From an uncultured Prevotellaceae bacterium (GTDB taxonomy: Bacteria; Bacteroidota; Bacteroidia; Bacteroidales; Bacteroidaceae): 6,030 nt of DNA. Within the stretch, counting starts at the first letter, position 1. Every line of letters starts with the position of its first letter. Positions 1 to 6,030 of the stretch are shown piece after piece. Location: the NCBI GenBank assembly GCA_947306845.1, contig CAMZHP010000213.1, positions 1 through 6,030 of the forward strand, written 5' to 3'. A program made the position numbers and the translations under genes. The notes below the pieces were generated by a model. It ran no database searches. It was not told the origin of the DNA and was given only the letters and a program-made list of their open reading frames with translations.

Positions 1-831
1 GTAGCGGGTGCCACCCTCCAGCACGACGGTGATGTTCTTGTCCTGATACTCGGTCCTGATGAGCGAGTCAAGGGTGTTGGCGTATGCGGAACCAGAGCCT
101 ACGGAGAACCACTTCCATGCCTTGTCGGCATCAAGACCGCGCAGGTCGATGACCTCGCCGTCGAAATTCTCAGAGGCGACAGTGCTGAAGCGTTTCTTTC
201 CCTTGTAGGCAACACCGGAGTAAGCCTCCACGCGGTAGGTTGTCTTGGGACTGAGTCCATAGACCATCTTCTGTGCGGCGGCATTGTCCTCATCGGTAAG
301 TGCCAGTTCTGCGACAAGTGTGTCTTCGCTGTCCTCAATGATGCGCAGACGGTCGTAGACCACACCTGGAGTCCAGCGCACACGGGCGGCGATGTCGATG
401 ATGTCGGTCGCCTGCAAGGTGGCGAGACTGGTGGGATAGTCCGGAGTCGTCGCTGTCAGAGAGAATGCCTTGGAACTCAGACCGCTGTTGGTGTTCGAGG
501 CACTGATATTGACAAAATATTCTTTGTCATACTCCAGACCATCGAAACGGCAGGTGAGTTCACTGGTCGTGATTTCCTTGGCGGGTACGCTGGCGTCCAC
601 AGGCACCACATTGACCGTATATTGGTTGGCATCGGTATAGTTGTCCCATTTCACAATCATGTAGGGAACATTGTTCTCGTCCAGTCCCAGTTCCAGATTG
701 TCATCTGTAATGACCGGACGGAACAGGGCATCGGCCTTGGTGAGATCGTCGTCATCGCTGCAACTGACAAACGTTCCCATTGCTGCGCTTACAGCAGCAA
801 ACAGCAACATGGTCTTAAATATCTTTCTCAT
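1..831 (-). CDS. Surface lipoprotein with two Fn3-like domains leading into a DUF4957/DUF5123-like region, 3' end off the window
   Basis: This is likely a surface glycan-binding protein in the SusE/F position of the locus; an enzymatic beta-helix cannot be excluded because the C-terminus is missing. The frame runs from ATG 829-831 to the window edge without a stop, 277 residues. The signal peptide has R2/K3/K6, a hydrophobic core and lipobox FVSC with Cys24, followed by SDDDD, which resembles the acidic lipoprotein surface-export signal of Bacteroidota. Met1 is preferred over Met8 because it supplies the basic n-region. The first Fn3-like domain is at about 57-128 (IVKW strand, W62; GLEYDKEYFVNISAS, 98-112; ending TATTP). 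The second is at about 136-216 (VRW, W153; GLSPKTTYRVEAYSG, 192-206). The segment from about 223 (FDGEVIDLRGLDADKAWKWF) to the edge (ITVVLEGGTRY) looks like the entry to the beta-helix region of DUF4957/DUF5123-type proteins. That family match is from memory; by recollection such proteins occur in pectin loci. It starts 12 bases after the susD stop and is probably in the same operon. Confidence 0.85.
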   Translation of the reverse strand, partial: MRKIFKTMLLFAAVSAAMGTFVSCSDDDDLTKADALFRPVITDDNLELGLDENNVPYMIVKWDNYTDANQYTVNVVPVDASVPAKEITTSELTCRFDGLEYDKEYFVNISASNTNSGLSSKAFSLTATTPDYPTSLATLQATDIIDIAARVRWTPGVVYDRLRIIEDSEDTLVAELALTDEDNAAAQKMVYGLSPKTTYRVEAYSGVAYKGKKRFSTVASENFDGEVIDLRGLDADKAWKWFSVGSGSAYANTLDSLIRTEYQDKNITVVLEGGTRY

Positions 832-843
832 TTTGTTTCCTGT
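832..843 (-). promoter_or_regulatory. Leader of the third gene with an AGGAA Shine-Dalgarno-like element
   Basis: The 12-base gap on the coding strand reads ACAGGAAACAAA, directly followed by ATG. AGGAA sits 5 bases before the start, a spacing that would suit a Shine-Dalgarno contact, unlike the susD leader. In this phylum such elements are generally weak or unused, so it may be coincidental; it does support the ATG at 829-831 as the start. The gap is too short for a promoter or terminator. Confidence 0.45.
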
Positions 844-3012
844 TTATTTGTATTCTTTTTCTATCGTGGCCACTTCCACATTCACGCCTTTCTCCATGTT
901 GGCATCCAGGATGTGGTAACCCTCGTTGTCGAGCACGTCGCTGGCGGAGAGTGTCTCAGTGGTGATGGGGAGAAGATAGGGCACTATGCCGTTTCCAGTC
1001 AGGGCACCATTTGAATAGCCGCGGTACAGGCGTGTGAAGTAGTCGCTGGCTGCATACACGTCCTTGCGTGTGATGCCGGTGGGCTCTCCAGCCTGAACGG
1101 TTACTGTCGTGGTGTTGGGGGCTGCGCCTAAGGTATAGGTGACGGAACCGTCGCCGTTGACGGCTTTCGCAGGTGTGGTTGTTCCGTAGTCCTTGCCATT
1201 ATAAACATAGGTACGAGTGCGCTTGATCATGTTTGAGCCCCAATTGACCCTCTGCCATCCTTCAGAAGTCATGGTAGCGTCATCAACGTCAGCCTTGTAT
1301 TTCTCATTATACCACTTGATGTCGCTCTTGAGGTTGTTCTTCCCACTCTTTACATAATAAAGGCGGTCGGCCCAGTTGATATAGTTGACGGCATCCGGGT
1401 ACTTTGCCAATACAGCGGGGTCGCTGATCAGGTCTTCGTTGGTGGCAATTCCCCAGCAAAGGGCAGTGCGCATGGCTTCCTCAATCTTCTTGGCGTAGAG
1501 ATTCCAGCGGATGAGGTCGAACTTGCGGATGGCCTCGCCGCCGAACTCCCATGCACGCTCATTGACGATGGCATTGAAGAAGTCTTCCTTGGAGTTGAGT
1601 TTGGCTACATAGTTGGTTACATCCTCTGCGTATGTGGGACTGTTGGCAAAGGCACGGGCACGCACCTTGAGCAACTGCTCTTTTGCAAGGGCTGTCGGAC
1701 CATTCAGTTCGTTCTCTGCCTCGGCCAGCATCAGCAACACGTCAGAGTAACGCATCAGCGGGTAGTTGATACCAGTACCCTTGGAAGAGGAGGGGCCTAA
1801 TTCCTTGGCAGCGCGGGCACGGTCCCACTTGCCAATATGCAGACCAGTGGAAGCAGCAGCCTTGACGGTGTCGTTCTCATGGGAATACTTGGCCACATCG
1901 ATGTCGCGACGGATGTCATTGTCAGCAAACGACATGTAGAAGGTCGGTGTGATAGCCACCTGAGCGGTTGTGTTACCGTTGGCGTTACTGCCTGTGTTGG
2001 GCACACCGAAACTCCAGCCGATGTCACCGCCATAGTTCTGAACAAAGGCCACCTCATAAAGCACTTCCGCATTGTTCTCGGTGGTGTAGTTCATCTCGTT
2101 GATGAACGCTTGCTCGAAGTTGGCATAGAGGTCACGTGGCTTCAGCTGGATGAGCTTCTGGCAGTAGTCCTTCGCCATTTGGTAGTACTCGGTATAGGTA
2201 CGGGCGGTCTTCTCGTTGCCGCTCATGTCCTTGTAGGTGACGGCCAAGTCGGCATTGCCATTCACGTCAAGATATTCATCGGCGCGCTTCATGGTGCCGT
2301 CTTTCGTCATGCCGTAGCCGGCACGGAAGAGGGCGATGCGGGCAATGAGACCGATGGCAAAGTCACGGTTCATGCGCTCGATGCCTCCTGTGTTCACGTC
2401 ACTCCATTTCATGTTTGGCTCAATGTCAACCAATTGTTGGAGAACGCGACTGTAGGCTACATTCTTGTCAGTACGGGGCTTGTCTATCTCGTCACCCCAT
2501 TTGGCGGCTTCATCATAGTAGGGCACGTCGCCGAAGAAGTTGCACATGAGGTAGTAGCGGTAGGCTTTCAGACAGGTGGCCTCACCCTTGATCTGCTGCA
2601 TCTCGTCGGTATTGCCGATGCTGCTGGCATCGATGCCGGCACGCACCTGGTTGGCTCGCTCAATTGCTTGCAGGTTGTTGTCCCACACTTTCTTGACATC
2701 ACTCCAACCTACATTGCCTGGGCCTTGGAGGGGCCATACGGCCTGACGGTGGTTGGTGGCGACTGCCTCTTGGACGCTCATCGCCTCCACGTCGGTGTTC
2801 TGCATCCAGACACCGCACATACGGGAGGTGTAGGGATCCTCGCCGAACAATACATATACGCCATTGATGGCGTTGGTTGCAAACTCAGTGGAACTATACA
2901 CCATTTTGGTGTCCATCTGTGAGGGCGACTCTACATCCAGATAGTCGTTGCATGCAGTCAGCCCCATCGCTCCAAGAGTAGCAATTGCTATATATAGATT
3001 CTTGATTTTCAT
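844..3012 (-). CDS. SusD/RagB-family surface glycan-binding lipoprotein (long, 722 aa)
   Basis: This is the outer-leaflet lipoprotein partner of SusC; it binds glycan and caps the transporter barrel. The start gives a classical lipoprotein signal: K2/K4, a hydrophobic core, then lipobox LTAC with lipidated Cys21, followed by NDYLDV, a frequent start of mature SusD proteins. SusD_RagB-type motifs follow in order: GEATCLKAYRYYLMCNFFGD (143-162) with DVPYYDE just after, the TPR-like helix YPLMRYSDVLLMLAEAENEL (417-436), AIVNERAWEFGGEAIRKFDL (481-500) with IRWN after it, and the C-terminal VPYLLPI plus NEGYHIL (about 677-702). At 722 residues it exceeds the usual 500-600 or so. Much of the excess lies between the DLIRWN helix and the C-terminal motif (about 504-665), which holds an aromatic-rich part (515-600) and a Thr/Val/Gly-rich, probably beta-rich part (600-648). 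The mature protein has five further cysteines (66, 147, 157, 284, 519). It lies between susC and the next lipoprotein, with gaps of 25 and 12 bases. Family is very secure; ligand unknown. Confidence 0.97.
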   Translation of the reverse strand: MKIKNLYIAIATLGAMGLTACNDYLDVESPSQMDTKMVYSSTEFATNAINGVYVLFGEDPYTSRMCGVWMQNTDVEAMSVQEAVATNHRQAVWPLQGPGNVGWSDVKKVWDNNLQAIERANQVRAGIDASSIGNTDEMQQIKGEATCLKAYRYYLMCNFFGDVPYYDEAAKWGDEIDKPRTDKNVAYSRVLQQLVDIEPNMKWSDVNTGGIERMNRDFAIGLIARIALFRAGYGMTKDGTMKRADEYLDVNGNADLAVTYKDMSGNEKTARTYTEYYQMAKDYCQKLIQLKPRDLYANFEQAFINEMNYTTENNAEVLYEVAFVQNYGGDIGWSFGVPNTGSNANGNTTAQVAITPTFYMSFADNDIRRDIDVAKYSHENDTVKAAASTGLHIGKWDRARAAKELGPSSSKGTGINYPLMRYSDVLLMLAEAENELNGPTALAKEQLLKVRARAFANSPTYAEDVTNYVAKLNSKEDFFNAIVNERAWEFGGEAIRKFDLIRWNLYAKKIEEAMRTALCWGIATNEDLISDPAVLAKYPDAVNYINWADRLYYVKSGKNNLKSDIKWYNEKYKADVDDATMTSEGWQRVNWGSNMIKRTRTYVYNGKDYGTTTPAKAVNGDGSVTYTLGAAPNTTTVTVQAGEPTGITRKDVYAASDYFTRLYRGYSNGALTGNGIVPYLLPITTETLSASDVLDNEGYHILDANMEKGVNVEVATIEKEYK

Positions 3013-3037
3013 ATATGTGTCAATTGTTGATTGTTGA
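3013..3037 (-). promoter_or_regulatory. susD translation-initiation leader without a Shine-Dalgarno sequence
   Basis: The 25 bases between the susC stop and the susD ATG are A/T/C-rich, end in ACACATAT just before ATG, and hold no AGG- or GAGG-like element. This fits the known Bacteroidota habit of starting translation from A/T-rich, unstructured leaders rather than by anti-Shine-Dalgarno pairing. The short gap also argues that susD has no promoter of its own and is read from the susC transcript. Confidence 0.55.
3024..3037 (-). repeat. Perfect 7-bp tandem duplication in the susC-susD spacer
   Basis: Reading on the coding strand, TCAACAA occurs twice in direct succession right after the susC stop codon (TAA, 3038-3040), filling just over half of the 25-base spacer. 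Both copies are exact. The repeat lies upstream of the susD start and is too short and weakly structured to be a terminator. It may be a replication-slippage duplication, or simply an unstructured A-rich leader. No function is claimed. Confidence 0.8.
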
Positions 3038-6030
3038 TTACAGCGTGACGTTTACACCAAAGGTGAATGCACGGCTTTTGGGATATGATGAGAAGTCGAT
3101 GCCAGGGGTCAGGCCGGAGTAACTGCTGTTGCGTGCATAAGAGCTGACTTCCGGGTCGAAACCAGGATAGTTGCTGATAACGAACAGGTTGGTTCCCGTA
3201 GCGTAGAAACGCAGGCGCTGAACACCGAATTTCTTGGTGAGTTGGTTGGGAAGGGTATAGCCGATGGTCACACTCTGAAGACGGAGGAATGAGGCGTCGT
3301 CCATAGCCCAGTCGGTGGGAACGACCACAGCGTCGCCGGTGGAGAAGGGGCTCCACATGGCTTTGGGTGCCTGTCCGTTTCCTCCCTCATTCCAATAGGC
3401 AAGGTCTTCCAGGGTTTTCAGCAGCACGCCAGTCTCAGGATTGATGTATGAGTAGGCATTGCTCTGGCTCATGGTGGCCCGCATGTTGGGATAGGTACCG
3501 GCACGGTAGCGAGAGGTGGTCTGGATCTTATTGGCATTGTAGATGTCATTGCCCACCTTGTAGGTGAAGTTGACATTGAAGTCGAAATCATAGATGTCGC
3601 CGCTGAAACCGAAACCGCCAGCGAAGTCGGGGTTGGTGTCGCCGATGACAGTGATATCGCCGGCATCAACAACGCCGTTTCCGTCACGGTCTTTAAGTTT
3701 CATGGCTCCCGGACGGATGCCGATGACTCCACCCAGAAGGGATGTGTTGGGCACACCTTCCTTGAGCGTATAGACGCCCGTCGTCTCATCGTAGCTGGAG
3801 AAGTCGGACGCCGTGTAGTAACCATCGCTTTCCCATCCATAAACAAGTCCGATGGGGTCGCCGATGCGCACGATGTAGTCTTGCTGGTTCTTGTTGTCGG
3901 TGCTGGCCCATCCGGAGGCGAAGGTCATTTCCTGCAAGCCATTGGCCAGGCCCTTCACATTCGACTTGTCGAAGCCGATGTTGAAGTTGGCGTTCAGGTG
4001 GAAATTCTTCTTCTGAAGGATGACCCCGTTCAGGGTAAGCTCAATACCCTTGTTGCTGGTGGATGCGGAGTTCTCCCACACGGTGGTGTAACCAGGAGCT
4101 GCAATGTTGTGGTTGATCAGCAGGTCATCGGTGTTGTTCCAATAGACGTCAACATTACCGGTGATGCGCTCGTGCAGGAATCCGAAGTCAAGACCGATGT
4201 TGCGGGTGGTACGCTTCTCCCATGTCAGGTTCGGGTTGGCGAGTGTGGTCGACACGGCCTGATGGGTATTGGCTGATTCTCCGACACCGTAACGCTTGGA
4301 ACCGCTGTTGGTGTTGTAGAGCTGTACGTATTGCGTATTGCTAATTTTGTCATTGCCCACTTTTCCGTAAGAGATACGGAGTTTCAGGTTGGACAGCCAC
4401 TTGTGGGTGGATTCCATCCAGGGCTCCTCAATGATGCGCCATGATGCGGCTGCGGCAGGGAAGAATCCCCACTGATGGCCTGGAGCAAACTGTGAACTGC
4501 CGTCCTCGCGCACGGTGAGGGTGAGCAGGTAGCGGTCGAGCAGCGTGTAGTTCAAGCGGCCGAAGAAAGAAACTTTGTTCTGGTTGGCACTTACAAAGCC
4601 TGTCATCGTCTGCATGGTACTCAGACCGAAGTTGGCAAATACTGCTTCAGCATCGAATGCCTTGCTGAGGTCATTGTTGGACATCGCGTTGTAGTTGCTG
4701 CGGCTGGAGCGGATTTCCTGACCACCCATCACATTGAAATGATGGATTTTGTTTACCTTGGTGTCGTAGGTCAGAGTGAAACTCTCTCTGATGCTGCTGG
4801 TGTTGGTCTTTGTCCAGTCTGCCAAGGGGTTGCCGCCGACGTATGAGGCCTGTGTGGTGGTGGCTCCATACCAGTTCTTCACCTCATTGAAGCCATAGGA
4901 GTAGCCGCCTTCCAAACGGGCCTTCAGTCCCTTCAAGGGTGTCGTCCAGTCCAAAGAGCCGTTGAAGACGAATCCCCTGTTGTTGCGGCGACGCCAGTAC
5001 TGTTCCGACTGCTCGGCGAGCGACATGTTGGCACGTTGCCATTCCTCGATTTCCTCTTCCGACATCATGGAGAAGTCAGGAGTGATCATTCCGGAGAGAC
5101 CTTTGGTGGCCACACCATAGAGCGCCTGTTCTGTTCTTACCTTGTAGGTGCCGCCCTGGGTGCCCTGACCATTGGCTATCTGATCGGTTACACGGGCTGT
5201 CATCGAGAACTTCAGCTTTTTGTTGATGTCATGGTTCAACTTGAGGAGGAAAGCATAGCGGGAGAAGTCATTGTTGGGCATCAGACCTGCATTGAAGTCA
5301 TAGGTGCCGGAGAGATTGAACTTCGTTTTTTCCGTGCCGCCTTGCAGACTCACGTTGTGGCTTTGTGAGAGGACATTCTGGCCGAACAAGTCGTCCTGCC
5401 AGTCGATGGCCTCCACACTCTTGTAGAGATAGAGGTCGTCGAAGACACCAAATTGCTTGTAGAAGGAGTTGAGCGCGCTCTCTCCGCGCAAAGCGGAATA
5501 CTCATAGTTGGACATTACATACTCATAGGCATTGAGCACGTCTAACCGCCTTGACACCTTCTTGGTCTGCAGGTATCCGTTATAGTTCACCTGTGTTTTT
5601 CCTTCTTTCGCATTCTTGGTCGTTATCAGGATAACACCATTGGCACCCTCAGAACCGTAGATGGCAGTTGAGGAAGCATCCTTCAGCACAGTGATATCCT
5701 CGATGTCGTTGGGGGAGAGGTCACTGATTTTGCCTCCTTGGAATCCGTCAATGACAATCAGAGGGGAGTTGTCACCGGTGATGGAGCCGCCACCACGTAC
5801 GCGAATCAGAATCTCTGCATCGGGCGAACCGTCAGTGGTGGTGATGTTCACACCAGCCATCTTACCTGTCAAAGCCTCACTGATGTCGGCGACAGGCACT
5901 TTCACCAGATCCTGACCTTTGACGGTGGCCACCGAACCGGTGAGGTCTTTCTTACGGGCGGTACCGTAACCGATTACCACCACGTCGTTGAGGGTAGAGG
6001 CTTCATCCTCCATGACGAGGGGATAGTTGT
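3038..6030 (-). CDS. SusC/RagA-family TonB-linked outer-membrane transporter, 5' end off the window
   Basis: This is an outer-membrane beta-barrel that imports oligosaccharides into the periplasm using TonB/ExbBD energy, working as a complex with the SusD lipoprotein encoded next. The frame is open through the right edge: the residues NYPLV precede the first in-window Met (codon 6011-6013), so that Met is internal and the signal peptide and carboxypeptidase-regulatory-like domain lie beyond 6030. Numbering from that Met (991 residues to the stop), the TonB-box-like stretch DVVVIGYG is at 10-17. The plug domain spans about 20-132, with RVRGGGSI (71-78), SPLIVIDGF (83-91), DIEDITVLKDASS (103-115) and AIYGSEGANGVILITT (117-132), all SusC hallmarks. 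The rest is barrel, including FLRLQSVTIGYTLP (909-922) and the C-terminal strand RAFTFGVNVTL. An EF-hand-like loop DRDGNGVVDAGD lies at 775-786. No cysteine occurs in the visible part. The stop is 25 bases before susD. Family assignment is very secure; the substrate cannot be read from this protein alone. Confidence 0.97.
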   Translation of the reverse strand, partial: NYPLVMEDEASTLNDVVVIGYGTARKKDLTGSVATVKGQDLVKVPVADISEALTGKMAGVNITTTDGSPDAEILIRVRGGGSITGDNSPLIVIDGFQGGKISDLSPNDIEDITVLKDASSTAIYGSEGANGVILITTKNAKEGKTQVNYNGYLQTKKVSRRLDVLNAYEYVMSNYEYSALRGESALNSFYKQFGVFDDLYLYKSVEAIDWQDDLFGQNVLSQSHNVSLQGGTEKTKFNLSGTYDFNAGLMPNNDFSRYAFLLKLNHDINKKLKFSMTARVTDQIANGQGTQGGTYKVRTEQALYGVATKGLSGMITPDFSMMSEEEIEEWQRANMSLAEQSEQYWRRRNNRGFVFNGSLDWTTPLKGLKARLEGGYSYGFNEVKNWYGATTTQASYVGGNPLADWTKTNTSSIRESFTLTYDTKVNKIHHFNVMGGQEIRSSRSNYNAMSNNDLSKAFDAEAVFANFGLSTMQTMTGFVSANQNKVSFFGRLNYTLLDRYLLTLTVREDGSSQFAPGHQWGFFPAAAASWRIIEEPWMESTHKWLSNLKLRISYGKVGNDKISNTQYVQLYNTNSGSKRYGVGESANTHQAVSTTLANPNLTWEKRTTRNIGLDFGFLHERITGNVDVYWNNTDDLLINHNIAAPGYTTVWENSASTSNKGIELTLNGVILQKKNFHLNANFNIGFDKSNVKGLANGLQEMTFASGWASTDNKNQQDYIVRIGDPIGLVYGWESDGYYTASDFSSYDETTGVYTLKEGVPNTSLLGGVIGIRPGAMKLKDRDGNGVVDAGDITVIGDTNPDFAGGFGFSGDIYDFDFNVNFTYKVGNDIYNANKIQTTSRYRAGTYPNMRATMSQSNAYSYINPETGVLLKTLEDLAYWNEGGNGQAPKAMWSPFSTGDAVVVPTDWAMDDASFLRLQSVTIGYTLPNQLTKKFGVQRLRFYATGTNLFVISNYPGFDPEVSSYARNSSYSGLTPGIDFSSYPKSRAFTFGVNVTL

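Noticed and set aside
99..383. A 94-codon minus-strand frame inside the third gene
   Set aside because: It is an out-of-frame shadow of the Fn3/beta-helix lipoprotein; the product is Ser/Thr/Arg/Pro-rich with no motif.
832..843. An internal promoter (TTTG / TAnnTTTG type) or terminator between susD and the third gene
   Set aside because: The gap is 12 bases and no element of that type with suitable spacing, nor any stem-loop, is present; readthrough from susC-susD is the simpler explanation.
622..1014. Plus-strand open frames across the susD / third-gene junction
   Set aside because: They overlap the susD C-terminus and the lipoprotein signal peptide of the third gene, both well supported on the minus strand; their translations show no family resemblance.
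1837..2922. A 361-codon open frame on the plus strand, antisense to susD
   Set aside because: The opposite frame is a clear SusD with all family motifs. The antisense translation is Val/His/Gly-rich with no recognisable domain, no convincing start context and no signal, as expected for a shadow of a balanced-composition gene.
3021..3037. Possible hairpin or operator in the susC-susD spacer (TCAA-CAA-TTGA)
   Set aside because: The stem is only 4 A/T-rich pairs with no following T-run, so it is not a credible terminator or attenuator; the tandem repeat explains the symmetry.
3009..3356. A 115-codon minus-strand frame spanning the susC 3' end and the susD start
   Set aside because: It overlaps the conserved SusC C-terminal region and the susD start codon in another frame; the product is Arg/His/Pro/Gln-rich with low-complexity character and no signal or domain.
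6011..6013. ATG as the start of susC
   Set aside because: The frame stays open upstream to the window edge (NYPLV precedes it). SusC proteins have a signal peptide and a carboxypeptidase-regulatory-like domain before the TonB-box/plug, so this Met is internal.

Overview
The window reads as part of a polysaccharide utilisation locus (PUL) of a Bacteroidota bacterium, most likely a Bacteroidales/Prevotellaceae gut or rumen type. Evidence for this is a SusC-type TonB-dependent transporter followed directly by a SusD-type lipoprotein and a second surface lipoprotein, two lipoboxes of Bacteroidota style (one followed by an acidic run), and an A+T-rich SusD leader without a Shine-Dalgarno sequence. 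The genus is a guess: base composition looks roughly balanced by eye, and there is no marker gene here.

All coding capacity lies on the minus strand, so the genes read from the right edge to the left edge. Right to left: (1) 3038 to beyond 6030, a susC homologue lacking only its N-terminal signal/carboxypeptidase-regulatory-like part, which is off the window; (2) 844-3012, an unusually long (722 aa) complete susD homologue; (3) 831 to beyond position 1, the first 277 residues of a surface lipoprotein with two fibronectin-III-like domains leading into what looks like the start of a beta-helix (DUF4957/DUF5123-like) region. The gaps are only 25 and 12 bases, so the three genes are almost certainly cotranscribed from a promoter upstream of susC, outside the window. 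No terminator, internal promoter, RNA gene, mobile element or CRISPR array was seen, and there is no gene-free stretch longer than 25 bases.

The expected joint function: the SusD lipoprotein and the third lipoprotein capture a glycan at the cell surface, SusD closes as a lid over the SusC barrel, and SusC imports oligosaccharides into the periplasm using TonB energy. The Fn3-Fn3-beta-helix lipoprotein is the best substrate clue. From memory, proteins of this architecture sit in pectin-type PULs beside pectate lyases, so pectin/homogalacturonan is the leading but unproven substrate guess. No CAZyme or regulator is visible in the window.

I do not see an undescribed system here. The items most worth a second look are the long aromatic-rich insertion near the SusD C-terminus, the third lipoprotein as a substrate clue, and a canonical EF-hand-like calcium loop in the SusC barrel.
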